Assembly: GCA_037576215.1 (NCBI GenBank)
Contig: JBANDB010000006.1
Coordinates: 124,001 to 188,000, forward strand
Length of the DNA stretch: 64,000 nucleotides
Direction: 5' to 3'
Source of the DNA: Armillaria gallica
Lineage: Eukaryota; Basidiomycota; Agaricomycetes; Agaricales; Physalacriaceae
Position numbers and translations under genes: made by a program. Under the pieces are notes generated by a model. The model was not told where the DNA came from. It worked only from the letters and a program-made list of their open reading frames with translations, and did no database searches. This document shows, in pieces, positions 22,879-33,622 of this stretch (positions are counted from its first letter, which is position 1; each line of letters opens with the position of its first letter).

Positions 22879-24581
22879 ATGGCATCTCTACTAGACGACC
22901 TTGACGCCCTGGAGGCCATGATCCACAATGACCAGAAGCACCTCCACCGACGCCTCATTGTTATGGCCGTCATATTCGTGATATCTCTCTTCGGTACGAC
23001 ATTATTATTATGTTGCGGCGCTGGCGGCGATGAAACTGAATTCCTTGCCTTTTGCAGCCGTTTCGTTCCCTGGGATATCAAAGAGGTCGACATATCTACC
23101 GATACCGAAGGTCGTTTTCTTCATTGGGAAGCATTTCGGCACTGGTATGCGTAGTAAGGTCTGGCGTAATGGATCATTCTGACTGTATACACGCAGGTGT
23201 TATATTATCAACGGCGTTCTGCCATCTTTTGCAAGACTCGTTTGAAGCATTACAGAATCCGTTGGTCGCAGAAAGTTACGGAAAGGTTGGGGATCAGTGT
23301 GGGTTGATAATGTGAGTAATGGTTTCTTGACTTTAATGTCAAGTCTGACTTGAAGAATAGATTGGGATCCCTTCTTTCAATATTCCTCATTGAATGTACG
23401 ATTTACGGCTATTTTCTTGATCTCAATTTCTGACGTTGTTACAGATTCATCTACTTCATATGTTGACCATCTACATGCTGAACCCTCTGAGCCCACTTCT
23501 CCAATAACCACATTACCTCCAACGTCTGAACCGCTATCTTTGATATGCGATGATCCTAGAGAAACGACACCTGATGAAGACACGCCCCTGATGTCATCCT
23601 CTTCTCATTCCTCACGTACTACTTCATCTCATCAACCCCAGCATTACCTTTCCTCCATAATAACGAATACTCCTAGGCATCTTCGCAGCACCGAGTCGTA
23701 CTACATCATCAACGATCTTAACTACCATGTAAACCATGGTGAATACCAGCTAATAGGGGGCAGAGGATCATGCGTGTGCGTGTGCGTCTGTCCGGCAAAT
23801 GCTGAAGGTGATAGACCTCGAACAAAGAGCATTCCTCGTAGTGGAACTGCGACCCCCATACACACTGCAGATGTCGAAAACCCACATGTTGGAAGGAGAC
23901 GCCAAGTGGTCGGGATTCTCGTTTTACAGCTCGGTATCATGATTCATTCGCTTGTGATTGGTCTCACGCTCTCGATCACACACGGCGTTGAGTTCAGTAC
24001 GTTCATTCTATCTTTGAGATATCACTGTTGTGTTGACCACGCCCGCAGCTTCGCTTGTAACGGCGATCATATTCCATCAACTGTTTGAAGGGCTGAGCCT
24101 GGGCATCCGCATTGCCGCGTTGCCACCATCATCACCAGTGCCTCGGTTGCCAGTTCCCAATACCGCATCGCGTTCAAAGTCGCGTCTTTCAGTCTTTGGC
24201 GCAGAGCCTCGAGGGGAATGGCATTGGCTTGCACCTGTACTTTCCTTACTCTTCGCTGTCACCACGCCTCTAGGACTGGGGGGCGGTATGTTAGCTTTCT
24301 CTGGTAACATCAGCAAATCGCAGATGTTGCTCACGCAGGGCCTCATGTCTGCCATCTCCGCCGGGATGCTGATATACGCTGCGACGGTGGAGATGATCGC
24401 AGGTGATTTCGTGTTTGGAAATCTCAACGGTCATGAGCACGGACACGATCACGGGGGAGAGATCGAGCTCGAGCATGATCAAGACGAGGAAGAAGGCCCG
24501 ACGCCGGGAAGAAAAGTCCTCGCTGTGGTCAGTCTGCTTGCTGGTGTGCTAGGGATGGGTCTCGTAGGTCTCGGGGAGTGA
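22879..24581 (+). CDS. ZIP-family zinc/iron transporter
   Basis: Six exons (22879-22993, 23058-23144, 23197-23311, 23361-23395, 23445-23996, 24049-24581) join in frame to 478 residues. The first membrane helices read RLIVMAVIFVISLFAVSFP and KVVFFIGKHFGTGVILSTAF followed by HLLQD, as in ZIP proteins. A long variable cytosolic loop, rich in Ser/Thr and containing a CVCVCVC run, separates TM3 from TM4. TM4 has HSLVIGLTLS and TM5 has HQLFEGLSLG, the paired metal-site helices (HSxxxG and HxxxEG). A His-rich stretch HEHGHDH follows near the C-terminus before the last helix. ZIPs bring Zn2+ (or Fe2+) into the cytosol. The (GTGTGC)n repeat underlying the Cys run is unusual. Confidence 0.92.
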
Positions 24582-26024
24582 TGAGCTGAGCATTTTAGAG
24601 ATATTGTATTCTAGTAATCTGGATTTTGTAATTTGGAACGGTGCTGTGTCATAGACTTGCATCTCATCTCATCATTACACGACACGGTACCTTCACTGAT
24701 GCTAGTTGCGCGTTCCTACGTTGACGGATCGCAGATATTTGAGCCCCAATAAGGAACTTCACAGGGACACCAGCTTTTGTAAGCCGTATAGAGGTAAAAG
24801 CCCGTGGCACAGTCATATAATGCGAAAGAAAGTTTAGCCTAAAAATGGGGCATCTATTAAAAAGTGAGGGAAGAGAATACAGCACGTATCCTATGGTGAG
24901 TTTGAAGAACGCTTCCAGAGGCAGTTTCCTTTTCCAGTACCTGGTAAATCTTCGATCTTCGATGGCAGGGCGCCACACAAGGTACCGAGGATGACCCACC
25001 TTCGGTTGCATTATTGGTTCCTCAATACCTATTGACTGGGCGCCAAAGGTGGTGAGCCAGAGGGAGTCCCGGCGCACCAATCCCCGTTGCCCTCCCAGCG
25101 ACGTCGTCCCAAATGTTACCAGCACCAACCACGGCCGTCTGTGTCGCAGAGTCGTACGTGACCGCGTAGAAGCGTGTCATAGCGATCTACACCCCGGGCG
25201 TCGAGGAAAATCCTTGATTCGCGGCCTTTGATCTGCAGGGGTTGGCTGGGCTTTAACTCGGCTTCAGTGGACACGAACGTCGTACACCAAACAGCGTCTT
25301 CACCTCGCCTGGCGTCAAGCATGAACGAGCAAAGGCGTCTGTTACGGACGAGACCGAATCATTCAAGGTGATATTTAGCTTCCGACCATGTGACAGCAGG
25401 CCAGACAGCTCCGCCTCGAGATAAGTAGCGTCCAATGATACGACCGTCCCTCCGATGAGGATAGAAGACGAATTATACTGTGGTCGGAAAGTGACGCGTC
25501 AAGGGAAACCAGAATCAAACTTCAGGTCCTGCCTACCCCCACCTTTCTTATTTAATGTTCTCCGGATATCCAGTTGGAAAAATGCTCCTGCCATTATCTC
25601 GAATTCCGAAGGGTGGCCCTTGGAAACTTATGGGTTTCTAGGTGGCAGGGAAGCGCAGAAGGGGACCTTGGCATCTTGCACAAAAAAAAGAAACAAGTTG
25701 GGTCCGGCTAATCCCGGCACCGTGTCCCTCGTTCGCGCTTTACTCGGGGGCACGCGTTCACCACGATGTAACCATTTTTGTCGCTTAACTATGCTTCCTC
25801 TACGATGCTACGCCAAATATGATTCGTCCTCAAAGCAAGCTCATCGACACACGGCAAAATATATCTGAATCAGGCGACGAGAGTATGTCCTAGATTATGG
25901 GTACGTTCTCTGCATTTACTATGCTTATGAACATGTAGGAATCACATCGCTCCTTAGGACCGTCCTACAGAACGAGTGGTGGCAGTCTAAATCAAGTCCA
26001 AAGTCCCACCCCGACTTTCAGACG
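24582..26024. other. Gap between ZIP and seven-pass membrane genes
   Basis: Convergent 3' ends, then 1.3 kb without a recognised gene. About 70 bp near 24,690-24,760 resembles 27,690-27,765 (both contain GATGCTAGTTGCG and GATATTTGAG), so a small dispersed repeat is present. Open frames at 24,664-25,128 (-) and 25,455-25,868 (+) carry no motif I know. Confidence 0.35.
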
Positions 26025-27323
26025 TTACATGAGCTCTGTCCTTTCAACAACTACCACGAGCTCATCCGACTGTTCTCGTTGAGCTTCAATGTCCATTCCA
26101 AGGACTGCGCTCTGCACGGTGGATTCTTGAAAGCTTGTCGTGGAAGGTCGTGACGTTTGAGAAGATCGCGAAGACTCCGTCTGGAAACGAATGGTAGACA
26201 CCGGCGAACTTTCATCGTGTTCTTCGGTTGCCTGCGTATGTCCTGCCGCTGATCTGCCGAAAAGGAGGGTGGGCGCAACTCCCTACACAAGGTGTTGAAT
26301 AAATGACAAAGAGAACTGAAGGTCACGAACTCGGAACGCACCTTCGCGATGGCAGTTAGGACATCAAAGTAATCAACTGCAACATTATTGCCAAGGAAGA
26401 AACCCAGGAATAGGACCAGAGCTATCGAATAGAGAGCGTAGGACTGCACCAACACTTCAATAAGACGGCGATACATTTTCAGTCGGTCGCCTGCTCCGCG
26501 TACAATCCCGTTCACAGTCAACATGCGAAAAAGGATGAACACCGTACACCATAATGTCGTTGCCAGGGTAGAAGATAAGTAGAGCGTCAGCAATACCGAC
26601 TCTGATTGACTGAAGTAGTCATGGTATACAATAATGATTTTCGACACTGCACGAAAGTTTGGTAAATGAAGAGGATAGAAGAGATCAGACACTTTACCAG
26701 TTGCAGAAATTAGGCAAAGGATTGGAGGTAAAACGATGTACCAACACCGGCCCCAGGCCGTCCAACAGCACCAAATCTGGAGTCAAAAAGATGTAAGCTG
26801 ACGTGGACGATCACCAACAAAGTAATGCACACAATATATGAGTCTGCGAGAATGGTATTCATAGTGGCTGCAATTCCCATCTGCCAAATGAATGCTTGGT
26901 TCGTGCCATTAATCTCCGAGTACACAGTCCAGAAACTTTGTCCGTTTTCGATGAATGCAGAGCATATAGATGACCATTGGACAGCGAAATTGATAGTAGT
27001 CAGTATATGAAGGAGAATAATAATGACGGCCAAGCCTCGTCGTCGGATCGGCCAAAATTTACTGATGACTTTGCCAATCCGTCAGCTTGGATGTCGTAGC
27101 AGAGATGCTCCTGGCTCACATATATTCCGCATCGTAACAGCAAGAATGCCAGTGTATATGCCTGTTATCAGTCAACACTTGCATGTCCAAGCAGTAAACA
27201 TTGTTGCCCACCATGCAATAACGCGTAGAAAATTTGGGAGTTCAGCACAATATCGTTAACTTGAAACACGAGAGCTTTGTCTTCGTCAGTAAGATCCGGT
27301 GGAATATCGGTCTGAATCGCCAT
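26025..27323 (-). CDS. Seven-pass membrane protein of an unnamed, expanded agaricomycete family
   Basis: Six exons on the minus strand (27323-27212, 27161-27120, 27068-26833, 26776-26698, 26646-26342, 26282-26025) join to 343 residues without a stop. Recognisable landmarks are PPDLTDEDK near the N-terminus, NSQIFYALLHGIYTGIL, NIFISKFWPIRR, FIENGQSFWTVY, TILADSYI, WCCWTAWGRCW, GVAPTLLFGR and a cytosolic tail ending EQSDELVVVVERT. I know this pattern from many uncharacterised mushroom proteins, often in large paralogous sets; no function has been assigned to my knowledge. Hydrophobic segments suggest about seven helices with a Ser-rich cytosolic tail, so a receptor-like role is conceivable but unproven. 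The exon structure was resolved by family pattern; the intron 27119-27069 uses the first of two possible acceptors. Confidence 0.75.
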
Positions 27324-27885
27324 GGGGGAAAGTAAGAACAACGGGGAAGCGAGTGCATAAGGATAACACATACCAACCCTCTGATTATAAACAGTGCAGT
27401 TACTGGTCATGCTCATTGGCTGCTGCGAAGGATCGAGTCGGAACAGGATCCTTACGTACCGATTATATTTGGCGCTTAATGAACCTCGTGTACATCGACA
27501 TTTTTAACTCGCAAGTGCGGTATTGCAGGAAAAAAGGCTTCTACCTTTTCAGTTGTGTTGATTTAGGGTGCCCGGGAAGAGAATCAAGGCAACCGTCAAT
27601 ATGAAATCTACATGTACTGACATGGGCTTCTTTTGTCGCGGCGTGATACCTGATTAGATCTTACCCCAAGATTAACAGGAGAAAGGTAGGAACATTACGA
27701 TGCTAGTTGCGATTGTTACCACATTGTCGGATGATGGATATTTGAGTCCCAATAATGGTCTTCGCAAGGACAGCAAGCAATGACAAATACAAGGTTTTAT
27801 CGATTAGCTTCATCGATAATCATTGAACTTCATAGATGGGCTCATTGTTCCAGTTTCCGTAGAACCGACCACCGAGAACATCATT

Positions 27886-28370
27886 TCACAAGTCATTTGT
27901 CTCGTTAGAGTCGGACGGTGGTCTAGATAATTTTGAGCACGCATCGCAAACTCGAATGGAACATTTTCTTTCCTGGAACATCATCCTTGGTTTGCCTTGA
28001 ATGACAACCCCAAAATCCAGGTGTCTCGCCTCGAGAATCTTCAAAATTCCATCATGCGCGGGTTTCTGTTCCATGTTGTAAAGCAATGACAACGTACGAC
28101 ATTTCATCAGGTGATTTTGTTGCGGCCAAGGTATTGTCAGAACCGTATACAAGGACATACCCATCTCCGGGAATTTTAGCCAAGTCAGTCAAAGTATGAT
28201 ACATACGAATATCTTCAAGAATGCTCCATATAAATGCCGGTGACTAGGCCCTGCATACTGTCGCTGTCGTCAATGTCAATGACATCTACGTTCTCAGGTA
28301 AACCGACCCAGAGATTGGTATCGTCAGGCCAGTGCATCCTAACTATCCTGTAATTCGAGCGAGCTGTCAG
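27886..28370 (-). CDS. Fragment of an unrecognised gene, C-terminal part
   Basis: Two readable minus-strand pieces lie in tandem: one with HWPDDTNLWVGLPENVDVIDID (near 28,340-28,265, split here only by reading, not by gap) and one at 28,164-27,886 with CRTLSLLYNMEQ, GILKILEARHLDFG and CSIRVCDACSKL. Between them a frame change or an intron is needed. The acidic strand and the Cys-rich end look like real protein, but I cannot name the family and find no start or F-box. It may be the decayed end of another LRR/F-box-type gene. Confidence 0.3.
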
Positions 28371-29021
28371 TGATCTTCGTCCACACTAGCTCGTCCCTTA
28401 CCTACAGCAATAAGGATGATGGTTAATGTGACCCACCTGAAGGGTGAACGTTGAACGAGTAACCTAACCTGAAGTACTTAATTGGCTACACTCTGTTGGG
28501 AATAGACATCGGCAGGCAAATGAACGTGACGAATATGGCTCGAACGAACGTATATTCGTGGACGGATACGTGGGTGGTGGTGGTACGAAGCCAAGAGGCG
28601 GCCCTAGTGATCGATACGAAAATCAAAATAATGTAAAACAAAAGACGGCGTAGCCGTCGGCCCAGTGGCTGTGAAACCACAATCCTCAACACACTCGCCA
28701 TCAATAAATCTACGGGTGTTTCTTCAAGTTTCCTTTGACCAACCTTTGACAATCGGAAAACTTAGCAGGAGGAGGATTTTTTAATTCTGATCAATGTCCA
28801 AAGAGACATTGAGCGGCCCGGATTAACCGCATGGCAGTCACGGGACTGACGGGCCTCGTTGAGTTGAAGTTGGACTGCTCCATTGACTTTTGCTCCTTTA
28901 TCCAGTGCCTGGTCCTCCTCTTATCAGCGCATCAAGATTTACTGTCAGTATCGGTCTTTCCTTTCATTTTGAGTCCCATGATGCTGACGTTTCTTTTTCG
29001 GAAGCTTCTGAGCTTTGTTCA

Positions 29022-30437
29022 ATGTCCAACGAGGATTTTATTGCGCGATTGAACGACGACGTTCTGTTGGAAATATTCCTCCGCATATGCTCAGAAAAGC
29101 CCCAGAATGCCTACCCCAAATACCCGTACTCCGCATTACAATTGTCACTCGTCTGCTCACGTTGGCGTGCGGTGTTGCTGTCCTCCCCTCGCCTGTGGAC
29201 CAACATCACTCTCATTTGCTGCTCAATCAAAGCATCAAGAGATAGTGAACATGGACTCGCTGAGCATGCTCACCATGCTATGGCTCAGGAAGAGATCACG
29301 AGTCTTTATGTGCAGCGCTCGCGGGGCTGGTTAATCAGCATATTCGTATGCAAGAGCACAAAATCTCCGCGGTCGACCAATCCCCCTCCTTCCATTCGGA
29401 TGTTCCCAATTAGCGACAGGCAGATTGATCTTCTCTGCCAGGCTATCGGCTGGAAAGAGATCAGCTTTTTGAGCACAGGTCATTCTCAGCATGCGGAAGC
29501 TCGAAGTTGGCGCCGTTTGCTGGAAAAAGGTGCATCGTCATCGTGTTGCAAGACTCTGGACACTGTCGTGCTCTCAGAAAATAGTACCAAGCTCCACAAC
29601 TCGCCTGCGTTTTCGCTGGCCTCCAATTTGCACAACCTCTATGTTCACGGCATTGACTGCTGTGGCGGCCTTGTATACGAATCATCACAAAGTGATTTCC
29701 CTTTCAATAAAATCCGCTTGTTGGCCTTCAATAGCTTCCCCACTAGAGGCAAGATTGAAGCTGATGGCCTCCACGAGACGCACTCCGCCCTTAGGTGTTT
29801 CCCATACCTTCGAGACCTTATAGTCACAGTTCCACACATCAGTTCTTCTGACGTCCTAATCCCATCGATGATTTCTTTCCCATATCTGACTTCCTTGAAC
29901 CTCTTGGTTGACTACACCAACCAGGGCAAGGTGAAGAGCTTCTTATTCAATATATCTTCACCGTATCTGCGTTCTTTCGCCCTGAAATACAGAGACGATA
30001 TTGTCCAACACCCCTTAGCAGAGGAATCTGTGATCAGTTTCCTCAGCACCTGCTCGCGTTCTCTTCGTTCATTCACGTTGGAGAAAGTTCCCATTCGACC
30101 ATCAACTCTGATTAGCATTCTTTCTGTTGTCCCCGGGTTAACACACCTCGAGCTCCGCGATCTCGTGCCAGGAAGCTTCATCCCGTATTGTCCTGTCTCC
30201 CAGGTCCTGGCCACCTATATGGAGACCAATCCCATGTTCCTTGCGGATCTCGAGGCGGTGGTGTTGATTTGGCAAAGAGAGGATACAGAGGGCAAGCTAG
30301 AAAAGGCACTGATGGAAATGGTCGAGATGCGCAGTGTGTACGGAAAGCTGAAAGAGGTGACAATCGGTCGGCTCAATCCATTCGAAGAATTAAGTGTGGA
30401 TACCAATCATCGACTGGCGGCATTGAAACGGGGTTAA
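29022..30437 (+). CDS. F-box protein with leucine-rich tail (intact copy)
   Basis: A single exon encodes 471 residues starting MSNEDFIARLNDDVLLEIFLRI, a typical F-box, then SLVCSRWRAVLLSSPRLWTNI and irregular leucine-rich repeats. It is the undamaged paralogue of the pseudogene at 13,231-14,623. The last ~95 residues differ from that copy at about one position, whereas the N-terminal two thirds differ at perhaps a quarter of positions. The ATG at 29,022 matches the start of the paralogue; the open frame continues upstream to 28,890 without another good start. It is a predicted SCF ubiquitin-ligase adaptor. Confidence 0.87.
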   Translation: MSNEDFIARLNDDVLLEIFLRICSEKPQNAYPKYPYSALQLSLVCSRWRAVLLSSPRLWTNITLICCSIKASRDSEHGLAEHAHHAMAQEEITSLYVQRSRGWLISIFVCKSTKSPRSTNPPPSIRMFPISDRQIDLLCQAIGWKEISFLSTGHSQHAEARSWRRLLEKGASSSCCKTLDTVVLSENSTKLHNSPAFSLASNLHNLYVHGIDCCGGLVYESSQSDFPFNKIRLLAFNSFPTRGKIEADGLHETHSALRCFPYLRDLIVTVPHISSSDVLIPSMISFPYLTSLNLLVDYTNQGKVKSFLFNISSPYLRSFALKYRDDIVQHPLAEESVISFLSTCSRSLRSFTLEKVPIRPSTLISILSVVPGLTHLELRDLVPGSFIPYCPVSQVLATYMETNPMFLADLEAVVLIWQREDTEGKLEKALMEMVEMRSVYGKLKEVTIGRLNPFEELSVDTNHRLAALKRG

Positions 30438-30620
30438 CCGACGGGCGGCGCAGAAACGAGACCTCATAATTGGCCTCCCTTGCGATCTCCTCTATGAAAT
30501 ATTTGCCAATGTTATAACTGAATGAGAACAGCGAGGATGATCTCAGAAAGCGTCAGTTAGAATTATATTTGGTACACAAGCAGGGGCAGGATGTTCAAAG
30601 ACAGCTCAGGCTATCTAGAA

Positions 30621-30891
30621 GGTTCCGATGAATCGGTATCGGGCGGTTATATCGTAGTAGAGGTCGGGCGTACCAAATTAAATCAAAATGACAAGCGTCT
30701 GACCGTCAATGTAACATTGCCATGAGTAATACTACACAGTGTCCCCCAAAGCTGAACCCTTGGCGTATATGAACATCGCCCCTCCGAGATATTGAACGGG
30801 TCTATTCCAATCCTCGTTTTCTGTATACTTCTCCTTGGTAATCCGCACTAATTCAGTGCATCCAGAAAGATGAAAATCGGAGGCAAACTCC
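30621..30891 (-). pseudogene. Copied tail of the oxygenase-like pseudogene
   Basis: The minus strand reads the same C-terminal segments as 12,782-13,063 (RITKEK, GGAMFIYAKG, YYSWQC, GTPDLYYDI, RYRFIGT). It shares the TAG and a second stop (TGA there, TAA here) with the source, but keeps Arg where the source has a TGA. The shared stops indicate that the gene was already dead when it was copied. Confidence 0.65.
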
Positions 30892-31168
30892 CCATCCTGT
30901 TCCGTCGGTCAGAGAAAATGCCTGTTCAGGGAAGCAATTCAAACACGATTTAGCGTTGGAAATTCCAGCTTACCATCTGACCAATAAAATCAGTGCCGAT
31001 GGTTTCTGGGAGCGCCATGCCGAAGATAAATCCGGTCGACGAATCTTGTAACGCCTGGAATGTCATTCCAGTGGTTGGATCGGTGTAGGAAGAGGCGGGC
31101 TGGCCAGCAGCTCCTCTGATGCTTAACAGCACCGCGATGGAAGTCGCCAATGTACGCCGAGAGAGCAT
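30853..31168 (-). pseudogene. Truncated copy of the AA8 cytochrome gene
   Basis: Exon 1 (31168-30974) encodes a signal peptide and the start of the AA8 domain (MLSRRTLATSIAVLLSIRGA ... ALQDSSTGFIFGMALP), about 90% identical to the gene at 18,716. The intron is kept. Exon 2 starts at 30,922 with AFSLTDGTGWG and then runs across the junction into foreign sequence, ending at a stop at 30,855-30,853. Neither haem ligand is left. If transcribed it would give a ~88-residue secreted peptide. Confidence 0.75.
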
Positions 31169-32292
31169 GGCCAACGAAACCGGAATTGATGTAGCAGACG
31201 AATAAAGGAGAGTAGTAAAGCCTGTGCACGGGGAGGCGAGAGGTAGCGAATGAGAGAAAGGATATTAGCGTTTCAATTTGGCTGGACAGCTTTTATAAGC
31301 AAGTAAACGGTTGTGCTGAGGGTGCATGAAGTTGCAACCGCGACTTTATGGCATCAAAGGGATCGGCAGCGACGTAGAGGTGAAAGACCTATACGAGCCT
31401 GAGCACAACAATTCGGAGATTAGTATGACGAAAGAGGAAATGGTGGCGCTCAAACGCACATGTAACAGACACCTGGGGCGTTACGAGCACCATGGCAGTA
31501 TTCGACAAACGGCGACCTTGTATGTAATGAGACAAGGTGCGACGAATCCGGATTTTCTCCAGATGGCCTAAGGTCGTAAGCAAGATCCGGGTGATGTGTC
31601 TCAGAAAGAATCGGACTTGGCACGAAGGAGTTCCACATCTGCTATGCGCTTGACCTTGGCCCCCGTATATTGGATCACACAAGTGCAGCAGCAGAAAGCT
31701 GCCCATGACGTTTGAAAGCTGACAGGTAGCTTCCGCATCCTAAGTAGCGACAGAAAGATTCCGAGGTACCACAGCTACCATAAGTGATAACGTGCCGTCA
31801 GGACAGAACCACCGCTACAAAGACATTGACCGAGCTGCTCTCCGGAGGCATCCTCTCGCGATGATGATGCTATCCGAAGCAACTGCTTGTAAGATTATAT
31901 GAACTGGAAGTTCTATTTACGTCCAGCAGAGCGAAGAATGAGCCAGCTAAGTCATTATCCTAACTGTGTATTTGTTCATCTACAAATTGATCTTAGTTGG
32001 GAAACCGACGACAGAGGACGACACTCACCTTGTTCAGATACTCAAGGACGAGCGACGCAGCACAGCCCGTCAGGATAGAATGGCAAGAACGGAGTCGTGT
32101 TGAAACTTGATGGGTACAAACGGCCTTCGTCGATGTAAGGGAAGACAAGCGCGATCGAGTTACCATGCCGACGGCAGCGAGGGAACTTTGAATTACCAAC
32201 CCCGGCTTCCCGGACCGACTTGGAGTTAGAAAAAATCCAAGACACTACTCTTCAGCTCGCCACTGTCAATCTTGGTTCCTTATACTCCTATC
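31169..32292. other. Flank of the duplicated block, no intact gene
   Basis: Up to 32,035 this is the copy of segment Y. The remaining 250 bp holds a minus-strand open frame (32,199-31,993) ending in a good splice donor (AAGGTGAGTG) at the copy boundary, which suggests a cut-off exon, but no family is recognised. Confidence 0.35.
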
Positions 32293-33208
32293 ATGGAAGA
32301 TCACACTGTCATACGACCCTCAAAGACTAGAAGCGAGTCTACAATTATCGCGTCCTTGAGTGCTCGTCTCGACGAGTTAAAACAAAAGGCCGATGCGCAG
32401 AGAAAAGCATTTAGTGCTATGGAAGAAAGACTTCAGAGTCAAATCGATAGATTGAAGGACACTGAACAAAAGTTTAACTCACTAAACAAGTATACCGAGG
32501 ACGCCAAACAGAAGTTGACGGAGCAATTGAAATTTGAGGTCCTTGACCGCTTTTGTGAAGGTAACACCACATTTCCTCTAAGGCGTTTCGATAATTTGCT
32601 CATTAGACGCCCTAGCACTGACCAATATCCTGCAGAAGAACATCAACGATCTCGAAATTCTACTGTACATTTTATCAGTTGAACTAGAAAACTCGATATT
32701 GGCATATGGTACGCAAATTCCTGTAGCCGAGACTAAATGCTGACAAAAAGCATGCACAGCTCCCATTGCATTTGTATTTGTAACGTACTATCTATACCAT
32801 GAACGTAACGCGCTACCGGACTTCTTTTATCAGTTTCCTCCACGTCTTCACCTGAAGTACGTCGATATCCTGAAGCGCATCCCACCAACCTCTGAAATGA
32901 CCTTGGGTGCCCTCAACGGCATCATGGACGGTCCCTATAGCGAGACCATCCAACTCCTCATCCACTTATGGGTGATCCGCGTAGGTTTGGCCGACAAACA
33001 AAGCATTGCGCATCCAGTCCCCGATATCACTTTTGCCTCGGAGACTCTTCACGATCTCATCCATGACCCGGGCCAACGAGCCTTGATAGAAAGAATTTTA
33101 CCTTCTCTGGTCGTCGAAGAAGGTATCAACGATCAGATCAAGTACTTCGTGTCTTCCTGGCGATGTCGATTGACAAGATGCGAGACTATCGCCGAGGTCC
33201 TTGTGTAA
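32293..33208 (+). CDS. Coiled-coil protein of unknown function
   Basis: Three exons (32293-32560, 32607-32708, 32760-33208) join in frame to 272 residues. Residues ~20-85 form a strong heptad coiled coil (SLSARLDELKQKADAQRK, MEERLQSQIDRLKDTEQKF). The middle has a hydrophobic helix (LEILLYILSVELENSILAY, PIAFVFVTYYLY), and the C-terminal part is mixed with PPTSEMTLGAL and HDLIHDPGQRALIERILP. No catalytic motif is seen. I do not recognise the family. The ATG at 32,293 is the first in frame after a non-ATG stretch and is followed by MEDHTVIRPSKTRS. Consistent splice phases argue for a real gene. Confidence 0.65.
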
Positions 33209-33622
33209 TGATACGATTATTGTAGTCAAGATTAGTACATTACATATGAAAATCACCACTTCGCAACGTAAATGCTGGAAAGATGTTGTCGCACAGACAT
33301 GCTAAGTACTCTCCGCATGGAACGTAAAGGCCCGTCAAATTGTCCAGAGACCTGCAGCAAAAGTGAAACCTGCGCGGACTCGTGTTCGTAGTTATATGAG
33401 GGCAAATGTGTGGAAGTGCCAGGCTCCTGGCAACAAATGTATACCACTACTAAAGAGATATCCATCTTATCGTAACAAGAGGCTGTCGGAGAAGAGGGGA
33501 AATAGTTTCTGCCCGAGCACGATTCTACAAAGAGGTATACCTGATGATCAGGACCAAGGTAGCCGGGCGCAGACCATCTTGAACCAATATCGGGGTGCGC
33601 AAGGAAAGATGTACAAGCTCAG
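33209..33622. other. Gap between convergent genes
   Basis: No gene recognised; it holds the 3' flanks of the coiled-coil gene and of the F-box-like gene. Confidence 0.4.

Larger units (their letters stand above)
28814..32035. repeat. Inverted, circularly permuted copy of segments Y and X
   Basis: Read on the minus strand, this block is segment Y (17,445-18,996) followed directly by segment X (12,782-14,850), the reverse of their order at the source, where the BTB gene 15,597-16,659 lies between them. The join is at CTCC 30,888-30,891 (GGAG on the minus strand), a tetramer present at both source ends (18,993-18,996 and 12,782-12,785). It carries an intact F-box gene, an AA8 remnant and the tail of the oxygenase-like pseudogene. 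Confidence 0.8.
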
